Of a stretch of 64,000 bases of DNA, positions 51,314 through 60,136 are shown one piece after another. The DNA comes from Deltaproteobacteria bacterium (GTDB lineage Bacteria > Myxococcota_A > UBA9160 > JAJDAL01): positions 62,001 to 126,000 of the forward strand of contig JAJDAL010000054.1 of the NCBI GenBank assembly GCA_029261875.1. Reading direction: 5' to 3'. Made by a program: the position numbers and the translations under genes. Numbering within the stretch: the stretch's first letter is position 1; the number at the start of each line of letters is the position of its first letter. The notes below the pieces were generated by a model. The model did not search any database and was not told where the DNA came from. It saw only the letters and a list, made by a program, of their open reading frames with translations.

Positions 51314-53704
51314 ATGAAGCAGCGCGGATTCCGGTGGTTGGTTTTGGCATGGGGGGTGGCATTCGCCGCTTCCCAGGCCGCTGCGTTTCCTTTGGGCACG
51401 ACCGGGGAGGACTTCAAACTCCCTGGTACGCAGCCGCTCACGATCGTCGACGACATTTCGACGCCCGACGATTGTGAAACCTGCCACGCAGATTACGGTG
51501 AGCCCGACGTCGAACCCATGCTCAACTGGGAAGGCTCGATGATGGCGCAGGCCGGACGCGACCCCTTGATGTACGCGGCGCTGGCGGTCTCGAACCAGGA
51601 CGCGCCGGAATCCGGCGAAACGTGTTTGCGCTGCCATCTCCCCAAAGGGTGGCTCGAAGGGCGATCGTTCCTCGCCGACGGCTCGGCGATGACGGCGGAC
51701 GATCGTCAAGGCGTTCAATGCGGTGCGTGTCACCGCTTGGTGGACCCGATCGCGGACGCCGAGAACCCGTTGGAAGACGCGGCCATCCTGGCCGGTCTGT
51801 CGGCGCCGGTGCCGATCTTCGGCGGCGCCACCATGGTGGTGGATCCCTTCGAGCGCTTGCGCGGTCCGTTCGACATCGTCTCCGATCTCGGAAGTGATCC
51901 CCACGTCCCCAGTTCCGAGACGTTGATCTCTCCCTTTCATTCGAGTTCGGACCTGTGCGGCGTGTGCCACAATTTGCGAAACCCGCTCTTCACCAAGAAC
52001 GACATCACGGGAAGGTGGGAGTTGAACGCCGACGACACGCCGATCCCGGATGCCTCCAAGGGATTCCCCGAGCAATCCACCTACGACGAATGGGCGGCGA
52101 GCGAGTACGCGTCCACGGGCGTGTTTGCACCGCAGTTCGGGGGCAACAAGTCTACGGTTTCGACCTGCCAGGATTGCCACATGCCCGATGTTTCGGGCAA
52201 GGATGCGGATCTGGGTCTCGAGCGAGACGATGTCCCGCTGCACGTTTTTGCGGGCGCGAATACCTTCATCCCCGCGGTACTTCCGTTCCACCCCGCGTTC
52301 GGCAGCGAGGTGAATCCCGTTGCCCTCGAACGCGGGATCGCGGAGTCGACCCGCATGTTGCGCAAGGCCGCGACCTTGAGCGGTTCGATCGATGCGGGCG
52401 TGCTGACGGTCCGGGTCGCCAACGAAACCGGGCACAAGCTTCCGACGGGCTATCCCGAAGGACGCCGTATGTGGTTGCACGTGCGGGCGCTCGACGCGAA
52501 GCGAAACGTCGTGCTCGAGTCCGGCCGTTACATCTTCTCGACGGCAACGGTCGAAGGCTACGGCGTCGCGTTCGGCGAGCCGGGCCACGATCCGGATCTC
52601 CACGTCTGGGAAGCCGAGCAAGGCATCGACGACGTCGTCGCGGCGGCCACGGGATTGCCCGAGGGGCGATCATTCCATCTGTCGCTCAACAACGTGCGTC
52701 TCGGAGACAACCGGATTCCGCCGCGTGGATTCACGAACGCCGCCTTCGAAGCCATCGACGCGGAGCCGGTGGGCGCCGTATACGCCGATGGCCAGTATTG
52801 GGACGACGTCAGCTATCCGGTGGGTCCCTCGGTGGTGAGTGCGGAAGTGACGCTCTACTACCAGACCGCCTCCCGGGAATACATCGAGTTTCTGCGCGAC
52901 GAAGACACCACGACCGCAGCCGGGAGCATCTTGTTCGACCTGTGGGAAGAGCACAATCAATCGGTGCCCGTCGAAATGGCGCGCCTGACCCTCGATCGCG
53001 ATTCCGTCATTCGCAAGTGTCAGAAGAATGTTTCGAAGCTGCAGAGCAAGTATCTGACCCGGTATCTGAAGGAATGGGGCCGTTGCTTCGATCGCGAGGT
53101 GAAGGGATTGCCCTGTGATGATGGTTTCCGCGACGCCAAGATCGCCCAGGAAGAAGAGAAGTTGCGCGATCGACTCGGCGGAGTGCGCGACCGATCCTGC
53201 GCGGGGCAGAACTTGACGCCCAGCAGCTTGGGTCACACGGCGGCCTGTCCGGTGCCCTGCAGTGGCATCGTGTTGTTCGATCTCGACGACTTGGCGAGCT
53301 GTAGTGTCTGCCTCGCCGATGCCTTGGGGGACGCGGCGCTCGAAGCGTCCTACGGCGCAGAACCGCCGAGTCTGCCCGGCACGGTTCCCAGTAGTGCGCG
53401 CTCTTGCCAAAGACAGCTCGATCGGGCCGCCAGTGGGCTCGCCACGGGTTGGACGAAGGCGTTGGGTCAATGTGAAGCGGACAACGCCTCGGGGAAGAAC
53501 AATCCGGCGCTGGATTGTGACACGGATCCCCAGGGCAAGATCGGGAAAGCGAAAGACAAGGCGGCCTCCAAAGTGGATCGCTGCAAGGATTTCGCTGGGA
53601 TCGCGGGCTGTGCGACCGCAGGCGATGCGGCCGGCGTTGCGGCGTGCATCGAAGCGGCTGCCGAAGCACTTGTTGGACCTTACACGGAGGTCACGTATCC
53701 ATGA
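51314..53704 (+). CDS. Exported five-heme cytochrome c with C-terminal Cys-rich module
   Basis: A 796-residue protein; GGAG lies six bases before ATG 51314. After the signal peptide (LAWGVAFAASQAAA) five CXXCH motifs appear: CETCH (about 54), CLRCH (104), CGACH (136), CGVCH (216) and CQDCH (286). VANETGHKLPTGYPEGRRMW is the conserved strand of multiheme c proteins of the cytochrome c554 kind. Residues 565-796 form the Cys-rich module (14 Cys). Electron transfer in the periplasm or outside is expected; the module may dock it to its two operon partners. It starts 13 bases after the beta-helix gene and its stop overlaps the next start by ATGA. Confidence 0.85.
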   Translation: MKQRGFRWLVLAWGVAFAASQAAAFPLGTTGEDFKLPGTQPLTIVDDISTPDDCETCHADYGEPDVEPMLNWEGSMMAQAGRDPLMYAALAVSNQDAPESGETCLRCHLPKGWLEGRSFLADGSAMTADDRQGVQCGACHRLVDPIADAENPLEDAAILAGLSAPVPIFGGATMVVDPFERLRGPFDIVSDLGSDPHVPSSETLISPFHSSSDLCGVCHNLRNPLFTKNDITGRWELNADDTPIPDASKGFPEQSTYDEWAASEYASTGVFAPQFGGNKSTVSTCQDCHMPDVSGKDADLGLERDDVPLHVFAGANTFIPAVLPFHPAFGSEVNPVALERGIAESTRMLRKAATLSGSIDAGVLTVRVANETGHKLPTGYPEGRRMWLHVRALDAKRNVVLESGRYIFSTATVEGYGVAFGEPGHDPDLHVWEAEQGIDDVVAAATGLPEGRSFHLSLNNVRLGDNRIPPRGFTNAAFEAIDAEPVGAVYADGQYWDDVSYPVGPSVVSAEVTLYYQTASREYIEFLRDEDTTTAAGSILFDLWEEHNQSVPVEMARLTLDRDSVIRKCQKNVSKLQSKYLTRYLKEWGRCFDREVKGLPCDDGFRDAKIAQEEEKLRDRLGGVRDRSCAGQNLTPSSLGHTAACPVPCSGIVLFDLDDLASCSVCLADALGDAALEASYGAEPPSLPGTVPSSARSCQRQLDRAASGLATGWTKALGQCEADNASGKNNPALDCDTDPQGKIGKAKDKAASKVDRCKDFAGIAGCATAGDAAGVAACIEAAAEALVGPYTEVTYP
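53006..53701 (+). repeat. Cys-rich module, copy B
   Basis: Residues 565-796 of the multiheme protein. Cysteines at 569, 591, 601, 629, 645, 649, 663, 666, 698, 720, 735, 757, 766 and 778. Gaps are 22, 10, 28, 16, 4, 14, 3, 32, 22, 15, 22, 9, 12. Key blocks: KEWGRCFDREVKG, EEEKLRDRLGG and the LGH-(x)n-C-x3-C element. Confidence 0.85.
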
Positions 53705-55155
53705 GCGGGCGAAGCGCGCTTTCGTTTCTCTCGATCCTCGCCGTAGCGGTGTCGTTCGCGGGTATGGCCCAAGCCAGGCCCTTGTACTTCGACAACTTCA
53801 CGGGGCTGTACGGCCTCATCGAAGGGGACGACCTGTACGCCTGTGGGGTCTGTCATCGCAGGTGGGAAGGCACCGGAGGGCGCAATCCCTACGGCAGTGC
53901 GATCGAGCAGCAGCTCTATCTGGGAAAGCCGATTCTCGATGCCATCATGGCCGTGGAGAACGAGGACACGGACCTCGACGGAACCCTCAATATCGACGAA
54001 CTCCTTACCTTCGCCACCTTGCCCGGCTATTCCTGTGACAACTTCGGGCTCGTCATCGACCCGCCGGCGAATTTCCAATCGCTGATCGAGCCCGGTGTAC
54101 CGACCTGTCTCGATCCCAAGGACCTGGATGTGTCGCCCACGATCGCCGCCTTCGTCACGGAGGTGGGGGAGCTCGAGATCATCCCGCTCGACTTGATCAA
54201 CAACGGTTCCGACGATCCCATCTCCGTCACGAACGTGGAGTTCTTTGGCGGGGCCGATCCCGCTTTGGGGCTCAGCGTCCCCCCGCTACCGATCGCGCTT
54301 CCCGTCGGCGCGACGAGCACTGTCGACATCACGTTTGCCCCGCTGGTGAGTACGACGTTGATGGCGACGGTTCGTGTGACTTCCGATGACCCCGATGAAC
54401 CCACCATCGACATTCCCTTGACCGCGTTTTCGTTCGTGCGCCCTCTGGCGCCTGCAGAAGAGCGGGCTTCCTGCCTCAAGGAAGTCGACCGTCGCACCCA
54501 ACGATTTTCTCGAACGCATTTGCGCGAATGGGGACGCTGTTTTCTCGACGAGCTGCGCGGGGTGGCGTGTGATACCGGGCGTCGGGATCTGAAGATTGGC
54601 GCTGCGGAAGAGAAGCTTCGCGATGCCATCGGGGGCGACAAGGACAAGAAGTGCGCGGACGACGGACTCACCCCGCTACTGCTGGGCCACGAATCCACCT
54701 GCGCGGCGCCCTGCGATGCGATCCCGCTCACCAGCATGTCGGGTCTGGCGGAATGCATCATCTGTAGTCAGGAAACAGCCACCAACGCGGTACTGCAAGC
54801 CACCATCGGGAGTCAACCGCCCGATGTTCCCGGAACCGTACTCGCGAGTTCCCCCAACGCGTGCACGCGCCGGGTGCAGCGCGCCGCCGAGGCGGGGGTC
54901 AAGAAGGTCCAGAAGATCCTGGGAGCGTGCGCGCTCGACAACATCACGTCCGGCGCGCCCGTCGATTGTGCATCGGCCTTTGCGGGCGATATCACGAAAG
55001 AGACCGACAAGATCGACAAGCGCTTCGACAAGTGCTCGGACACCACGGGCATGCAGGGGTGCCGCTTCGACGAAACGCCGGATCCGCTCTGCCTGGGCAA
55101 CGCGGCGCTCGCCGTGTCGAGTGACATGGTGGACGCGATCTACGGCGAGCAGTAG
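53701..55155 (+). CDS. Exported CXXCH / Ig-like protein with C-terminal Cys-rich module
   Basis: A 484-residue protein, coupled to the multiheme gene by ATGA. Signal peptide to about residue 25 (SFAGMAQA). YACGVCHRRWEG is one heme-binding CXXCH; ENEDTDLDGTLNIDELL is a dockerin/EF-hand-like Ca loop. About 138-250 is an ASH/choice-of-anchor D-type beta domain (PLDLINNGSDDPISVTNV; TSTVDITFAPLVSTTLMAT). Residues 255-484 are the Cys-rich module. It could receive electrons from the cytochrome and bind a surface through the Ig-like domain. Last of the three-gene operon; an alpha/beta hydrolase starts 22 bases on. Confidence 0.8.
   Translation: MSGRSALSFLSILAVAVSFAGMAQARPLYFDNFTGLYGLIEGDDLYACGVCHRRWEGTGGRNPYGSAIEQQLYLGKPILDAIMAVENEDTDLDGTLNIDELLTFATLPGYSCDNFGLVIDPPANFQSLIEPGVPTCLDPKDLDVSPTIAAFVTEVGELEIIPLDLINNGSDDPISVTNVEFFGGADPALGLSVPPLPIALPVGATSTVDITFAPLVSTTLMATVRVTSDDPDEPTIDIPLTAFSFVRPLAPAEERASCLKEVDRRTQRFSRTHLREWGRCFLDELRGVACDTGRRDLKIGAAEEKLRDAIGGDKDKKCADDGLTPLLLGHESTCAAPCDAIPLTSMSGLAECIICSQETATNAVLQATIGSQPPDVPGTVLASSPNACTRRVQRAAEAGVKKVQKILGACALDNITSGAPVDCASAFAGDITKETDKIDKRFDKCSDTTGMQGCRFDETPDPLCLGNAALAVSSDMVDAIYGEQ
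54463..55152 (+). repeat. Cys-rich module, copy C
   Basis: Residues 255-484 of the third protein. Cysteines at 258, 280, 290, 318, 334, 338, 352, 355, 388, 410, 423, 445, 454 and 464. Gaps are 22, 10, 28, 16, 4, 14, 3, 33, 22, 13, 22, 9, 10, almost the same as copy B. Matching blocks: REWGRCFLDELRG, AEEKLRDAIGG and LLLGHESTCAAPC. Confidence 0.85.
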
Positions 55156-55176
55156 ATCGCCCGGGCCGCCCGAGTC

Positions 55177-56217
55177 ATGAATCGCGCGCGAGTCGAGACG
55201 TTCGGTTGCGTTGTCGCGCTCTGCTGCGCCGCTTGGATTGCGTCCCCGGGGCTCGTGCACGCGCAGCTCGTCGTCGCGGCGGAGGAACGGGTCTACATCG
55301 ATTCGAGTCGGCCGACCCGGGAGAATGGGACGTTTCCCGGCGCACCGGATCGAACCCTCCGAACGCGTGTGTGGATTCCAGAGGCTACCTGCACGGGGCC
55401 GGGAAGTTGCCCGCCGTTTCCACTCTTGTTGATGGCCCACGGTTTCGGGGGACTGCCCGAGAAGTTCGAGGCGTTCGCGAGAACCGTCGCGGGCGAAGGC
55501 TATGTGGTGGCCGCGCCCGCGTTCCCCCTGACGAACCAGAACGCGCCCGGTGGGCACCTGTTGGGTCTATCCGATGTCGCGAATCAGGCCGACGACCTCG
55601 TGTTCGTCACCCAACGCCTGATCGGTGACGCCCTTCAACCGGCCGATTCTCTCGCGGGTCTGCTCGAGCCCGAGGCCTTGTCGGTGCTCGGCCATTCTCT
55701 GGGCGGGGCGACGGTGCTCGGCCTGCTCCAGACCGATTGCTGTCCCGGGCCCGCGTTTCGCGCGGCGATCCTGGTGGCTTCCCTGACCGGGTTCAACGGG
55801 GTTTTTGGTCAGGTGGTTTCGCCGGGACCGACGAGCATGATTCTCCACGGGACCTCCGATCCCGTCATTCCTTTCGCGACCGCGGAAGGCCTGTTCGAGA
55901 CGTTCTCCTTGCCCCGCTACCTCGTGGGCATTGCGGGTGGCGGCCATGCCGAGCAACTCGAAAGCCAGGTGGAGCCCGCGATCGCCGCTCGCGATGCCGC
56001 CCAGCGGGCCACGCTCGGGTTCCTCGACGCTCGATTTCGCGGTCGGGGGCTGGCGTTCGCGGGCACACTGACGGCGCTCGAAGGGGAAGGTCACACGGTG
56101 ATTTCGGAAATCGCCGAGATTCCGCTGTTCCCCGGGGCGGGACGGCTGGTCTTCCCTCTGGCGGCGCTCGCATTCGGGTTCGCGCTACTGCGATGGGGCA
56201 GGGCGCGCGCGGTATAA
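55177..56217 (+). CDS. Exported alpha/beta hydrolase with C-terminal anchor-like tail
   Basis: A 346-residue protein. Signal peptide (VALCCAAWIASPGLVHA), then a hydrolase core of the chlorophyllase/cutinase-like type: LLLMAHGFGG (oxyanion loop), LGHSLGGATV (Ser nucleophile), LHGTSDPVIP (Asp) and GIAGGGHAEQL (His). It ends FPGAGRLVFPLAALAFGFAL, then LRWGRARAV: a hydrophobic helix with basic end, as in CTERM-type sorting tails. An esterase or lipase acting outside the cell membrane is likely. It follows the Cys-rich operon by 22 bases and precedes a desaturase gene by 7. Confidence 0.85.
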   Translation: MNRARVETFGCVVALCCAAWIASPGLVHAQLVVAAEERVYIDSSRPTRENGTFPGAPDRTLRTRVWIPEATCTGPGSCPPFPLLLMAHGFGGLPEKFEAFARTVAGEGYVVAAPAFPLTNQNAPGGHLLGLSDVANQADDLVFVTQRLIGDALQPADSLAGLLEPEALSVLGHSLGGATVLGLLQTDCCPGPAFRAAILVASLTGFNGVFGQVVSPGPTSMILHGTSDPVIPFATAEGLFETFSLPRYLVGIAGGGHAEQLESQVEPAIAARDAAQRATLGFLDARFRGRGLAFAGTLTALEGEGHTVISEIAEIPLFPGAGRLVFPLAALAFGFALLRWGRARAV

Positions 56218-56224
56218 TCGAGCG

Positions 56225-57151
56225 ATGCGTCTTCCCGCCCAGGTGCTGTCCCATTGCGCGAGTCCTTCGAATTTTCGGGGTGGACTCGATCTGCTGGCGA
56301 CCTGGGGCGGGATCGCGTTGTTGGCCGCGCTCGCCCACCGCATCGCCCACCCGCTCGCCTACCTGGTGGCGCTCGTTCTGATCGCAGGCCTACAGAATCG
56401 GCTGATCGTATTGGCGCACGAGACCTGGCACCGCAAGGCGTTCCGATCCCAGCGCATCAACGAACGCGTGGGGGCCTGGTTCTACGCGTACCCGGTGGGA
56501 ACCATGTTTCGCGTCGACCGCGCCCGCCATCTCGCCCACCACCGTCTCGTGGGGCAATCCGAGGACCCGGATTGGTCGGATTACGAGCGGCCGGTATTTC
56601 ACCGGGCGAGCGGCGTAATGGGCTTTCTCCTCGGCCAACTCTTCGGAGCCAAGGTGGTGTTGCGGGTCCTGGGCGCCGAAACCAAACCGGCGACGTCGCT
56701 CGCCGCGGTATCGAGGGACGGCGTGGAGGCGTCGACGGGACCCGGCGAACTCGCGGGAATCGCTGCGGCGCAGCTCGTCTTGTTCCTGCTCTTCGCGTGG
56801 CTGGGGCATTGGTGGGAATACTTCGTGCTTTGGGCGTTTCCCCTGGCGACCTTTGCGAGCTTCTTCATTTCCTTTCGCGCACTGGTCGAACACCATCATC
56901 CCAATCCCCGGGCCACGCCGGAGATGCGTCTCGCGGATTTCGACACGAACTTTCTCGGGCGTTGGTTTCTCTCGCCGGGACTCTTCCACCTTCACGCCCT
57001 GCACCACGCCTATCCCAGCGTTCCCTATCACCGCAAGCGAGAGCTGCTCCGGGCATTGAACGAGCATGGCGTCACCTATCCGGGGCGGCAGGAGCCGGGT
57101 TACGTCGCGGTATTGCGCAGATCCCTGGCCGCCCTCGAGGCGAACGCGTGA
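56225..57151 (+). CDS. Membrane fatty acid desaturase (di-iron)
   Basis: A 308-residue enzyme with the three His boxes: HETWH (about 65), HLAHH (about 102), and HHAYP near the end (LHALHHAYPSVPYH). Four or more membrane helices. It belongs to the fatty acid desaturase/hydroxylase superfamily that uses O2 on lipid-bound or CoA-bound chains. The stop overlaps the next gene as GTGA. It is paired with a methyltransferase, and a mirror-image pair follows on the other strand. Confidence 0.88.
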   Translation: MRLPAQVLSHCASPSNFRGGLDLLATWGGIALLAALAHRIAHPLAYLVALVLIAGLQNRLIVLAHETWHRKAFRSQRINERVGAWFYAYPVGTMFRVDRARHLAHHRLVGQSEDPDWSDYERPVFHRASGVMGFLLGQLFGAKVVLRVLGAETKPATSLAAVSRDGVEASTGPGELAGIAAAQLVLFLLFAWLGHWWEYFVLWAFPLATFASFFISFRALVEHHHPNPRATPEMRLADFDTNFLGRWFLSPGLFHLHALHHAYPSVPYHRKRELLRALNEHGVTYPGRQEPGYVAVLRRSLAALEANA

Positions 57152-58146
57152 CAGGTTCCGTCGCAGCCGTTCCGTATTCCGCCGGTTTCGAGTCGGTTGC
57201 CTGTAGTCTGTGCGGTGCCAACGATTTCAGCCCGCTGATCTGTCTCGAAGAAGATTTCGAGTATCTGGGAATCCTGGAGGACGCGAAAAGTCGCGGTGAG
57301 TTTCGAATCGTGCGCTGCAATCAGTGCTCGCTCGTCTATTTGAATCCGCGGCCGAGTCTCGAGCAGGTTCTCCACTACTACCCGAAGGAATATTGCTGTT
57401 TCGCCGAACTGCCGCCCAAAAGCCCGTTGATCGCGGTCTTCTATCGGGTGTTGGTGCGCTTGAAGGCGCGCGAACTGTTCCCCCATTTGCCCGCGGACGG
57501 GGTGTTGCTCGATTTCGGTTGTGGCACGGGACATTGGCTGACTTCGCTCCGACCGCTCGCGGGGCCGGAGCAACGCTTCATCGGAATCGACGCCAGCGAG
57601 GTTGCGATCCGTGAACTGCGCGATTCGGGGATCGAGGCCTATTGCGGAGACGACGAAACGCTGCTCGAAGCCGTCGAGCCCGAGAGCGTGGACTTGATTT
57701 TGCTCAATCACGTGCTCGAACACGTTCCGGAGCCGGTCGAAACTCTGCGTCGCCTTGGGCGCGTATTGAAACCCGGTGGGCGCATTCACGCCGCGACGCC
57801 GAACATCGACGCATGGGATCGGCGTTGGTTCGGAAAACACTGGGTGGGGGGATGGCACGTACCCCGGCACTTCACGCATTTCGATCGCGCCACCGTGGCA
57901 CGCTGCGCTTCCGAAGCCGGGTTCGAGATTTCCGAGCTTCGATCGAGTCTCGAAGCGGCGAGCCATTGGGCGATGGCGTTGCAGACCGCCCTGGCGCGGC
58001 GCATCGGCTGGCATCCGTCGCCCGGCAAGCTCCGCATGGGGATCTATCCCCTGATCCTCGCTGCCAGCATGGGGATCGCGATCGTGCAATCCCTGGTCAG
58101 TCGGACCAGCGTGATGACGTTCGTTTTGCGCAAGGCGTCCCCTTAG
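57148..58146 (+). CDS. Zinc-ribbon SAM-dependent methyltransferase (copy 1)
   Basis: A 332-residue protein starting GTG 57148 inside the desaturase stop. CSLCGANDFSPLICLEEDF and CNQCSLVYLNPRP form an N-terminal zinc ribbon; LLDFGCGTGHWLTSLRPL is motif I, and LNHVLEHVPEPVETLRRLGR and GRIHAATPNIDAWDRRWFGK are motifs of the methyltransferase_23 group. The last 60 residues include a membrane-prone helix. Such proteins methylate sugars or lipids; the acceptor here is unknown. Same length as the methyltransferase at 59138. Confidence 0.85.
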   Translation: MTGSVAAVPYSAGFESVACSLCGANDFSPLICLEEDFEYLGILEDAKSRGEFRIVRCNQCSLVYLNPRPSLEQVLHYYPKEYCCFAELPPKSPLIAVFYRVLVRLKARELFPHLPADGVLLDFGCGTGHWLTSLRPLAGPEQRFIGIDASEVAIRELRDSGIEAYCGDDETLLEAVEPESVDLILLNHVLEHVPEPVETLRRLGRVLKPGGRIHAATPNIDAWDRRWFGKHWVGGWHVPRHFTHFDRATVARCASEAGFEISELRSSLEAASHWAMALQTALARRIGWHPSPGKLRMGIYPLILAASMGIAIVQSLVSRTSVMTFVLRKASP

Positions 58147-59141
58147 GGGGAATCTGAGATTCGCGCGATCTGGGCGATGGACCGAAGGTAGTCCGGGCTG
58201 CTGTCATCCGGGTCGAGCCAGGGTCGAACGTAGCGCGCGTGAATCTCCGGAAGGGTGGAGCTCGGGAATGTCGGGAACAGGTGGTGTTCGCGGTGGAAGC
58301 GGAAATTCATGCCGTTGAGGATCGGGCCGAGAACGCGGTTCGAAAGATGGGTTCGCGCAATCTTGCGCCGGTTCGCGCCGAAATAATCCGACACGCCGTA
58401 ATCCAGGGGGCCGTGTTCTAAGTACATGCGGAGCCGCGCGAGGCTCAAGTGGACGGTGAGTATGGGGAGCATGTAGAAGATTGCGTAGTTCCAGGGCTGG
58501 CTCCCCATTCCGGTGATCGAGAGGAAGACGACCGCCTGCACGGCGACGATCAGCGGGATGTCGGCGACGGGCATCGCACCGGCTCCGGTGCTCCGTGCCG
58601 CGCCCTCGGAACGCATGCCGCGAAGGCTGCGTAGGGCAGGCAATGCGAGATTGATCCAGACCTTGGCCGCGATGTTGAATCCCAGCAGGGGACCGACGAA
58701 GAAATACAGGGTGTGGAGGCGATTTCGAAAGTGCACGAAGTAGTCGATCGCACCGGGATCTTCGGCCTTGCCCCATAGGCGGTGGTGCTCCATGTGGATC
58801 CAGGTGAAGCTCGTGAACGAGTTGAAGAGCAGTGCCGCGGTGATCTGACCCACCACGCGGTTGACCCGAGGACTGCGAAACAACACGGCGTGACAGGCTT
58901 CGTGGATCGGGAAATAGAGTCGGTATTGGCTCCATCCCATCAATACGAAATAGGGGATCTTCCACAGCAGTCCCTCGGGCAGGGCGTAGAGGACAGCGAT
59001 CATGGCCGCGAGTTGCAGGTAGGGAATCGCGAGGGAACGCACGCCATATCCCGTGTGGGGCGTGCGATCGATCTCCTTCATCACCTGTGCGCGGATTTCC
59101 GGGAGCTCGGCACGATCGAGGGTCTCGGCGGAAACCGTCAT
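58143..59141 (-). CDS. Fatty acid desaturase (di-iron), mirror partner
   Basis: A 332-residue desaturase: boxes HEACH, HMEHH and HREHHLFP, and FFVGPLLGFNIAAKVWINLA between helices. It is only distantly like the desaturase at 56225. It is the last gene of a leftward operon (transporter - methyltransferase - this); its start overlaps the methyltransferase stop by ATGA. Its stop shares four bases with the convergent methyltransferase stop. Confidence 0.88.
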   Translation of the reverse strand: MTVSAETLDRAELPEIRAQVMKEIDRTPHTGYGVRSLAIPYLQLAAMIAVLYALPEGLLWKIPYFVLMGWSQYRLYFPIHEACHAVLFRSPRVNRVVGQITAALLFNSFTSFTWIHMEHHRLWGKAEDPGAIDYFVHFRNRLHTLYFFVGPLLGFNIAAKVWINLALPALRSLRGMRSEGAARSTGAGAMPVADIPLIVAVQAVVFLSITGMGSQPWNYAIFYMLPILTVHLSLARLRMYLEHGPLDYGVSDYFGANRRKIARTHLSNRVLGPILNGMNFRFHREHHLFPTFPSSTLPEIHARYVRPWLDPDDSSPDYLRSIAQIARISDSP

Positions 59142-60136
59142 GCGCTTATCTTACGCGCCAGAACTTGAAGATTGGAAGATTGACGTCGGGTTGCGAGCTG
59201 AATCGCCTCGAGCAGGGTCGCGATGCCGATGGCGAAAAGGTTTTGAGGTTGGCAGTAGGGGGCGAAACGTTTTCCCCAAGGCCGGTCGATGAACCAGTTG
59301 TGCCAGGAGTGGACCCAGAAGGCCGGGCTCGGGATGGAGCGAACCGAGAGGATTTCGAAGCCCTCCTCGCGCAAGAGCCGCGGCAGGGTTTCGGAGTCGA
59401 ACAGATAGAAATGGCGCGGGATGTGGTAGCCGCCCCAATAGCGATCGCGGAAGAGGCCGTAATCCCATCCGCGAAGGTCCGGCGTTTCCACGGAAAACAC
59501 TCCGCCGGGTTTCAGCATGCGGGCCACCTTGCGGAGCGCGACACGGGGCTCGCGCAGGTGCTCGATGACGTGGTGCATGAGGGCGAGCTGAAAACGCTCC
59601 TCCCAGCCCGCGGTCTCGAGATCTTCGAAGTCGCCGGTTCGGATTTCGAAGCCTTTGGAGCGCGAAGACGCTGCCGCCTTCGCGCTGATCTCGATTCCCG
59701 CAATCCGCCAGTCCTGCGGACCGAAGCGGCGAATGATCTCGAGCAGCCGTCCATCGCCGCAGCCGACGTCGAGAATGCCCGCGCGATCGTCCGCCACGAG
59801 TTTTCGCCAGCGGTCCACCTTGATCTTTTCCATGCGATCGCGAAAGAATTTGACGAAAGGCTTTTCGCCTTCTTCCTCGTTGTAGGCGTAGTAGTTCGAA
59901 GGATAAATGGTCGACATGGCGGCCGGGGCCGGGCGCGGTTGGATGAAAACGAGGCCGCATCCGCCACAACGCATCAGGTCGAAGGTGTCGGGTGTCGATG
60001 CGTATTCGAAATCCCGCCCGGACGCGGTCGCCCGGGCCGGAGCGGAATCGCAAAACAGGCAACGCGCGACCTCGACGGGAAGCGCGAATCGCGAATTCGG
60101 GTCGGTCGGGGAGGCGTCGACGGGCGGGGCAGTCAT
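59138..60136 (-). CDS. Zinc-ribbon SAM-dependent methyltransferase (copy 2)
   Basis: A 332-residue relative of the gene at 57148: CLFCDSAPARATASGRDFEY and CGGCGLVFIQPRP as ribbon, ILDVGCGDGRLLEIIRR as motif I, MHHVIEHLREPRVALRKVAR and GGVFSVETPDLRGWDYGLFR afterwards. ATG 60136 lies in the transporter stop (ATGA), and its stop overlaps the desaturase start, so three genes are coupled in a chain. The chain suggests one pathway for making and placing a methylated lipid or sugar. Confidence 0.87.
   Translation of the reverse strand: MTAPPVDASPTDPNSRFALPVEVARCLFCDSAPARATASGRDFEYASTPDTFDLMRCGGCGLVFIQPRPAPAAMSTIYPSNYYAYNEEEGEKPFVKFFRDRMEKIKVDRWRKLVADDRAGILDVGCGDGRLLEIIRRFGPQDWRIAGIEISAKAAASSRSKGFEIRTGDFEDLETAGWEERFQLALMHHVIEHLREPRVALRKVARMLKPGGVFSVETPDLRGWDYGLFRDRYWGGYHIPRHFYLFDSETLPRLLREEGFEILSVRSIPSPAFWVHSWHNWFIDRPWGKRFAPYCQPQNLFAIGIATLLEAIQLATRRQSSNLQVLARKISA

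Noticed and set aside
51065-52621. Minus-strand frame of 518 codons opposite the multiheme cytochrome
   Set aside because: Shadow of the cytochrome gene; no recognisable motif.
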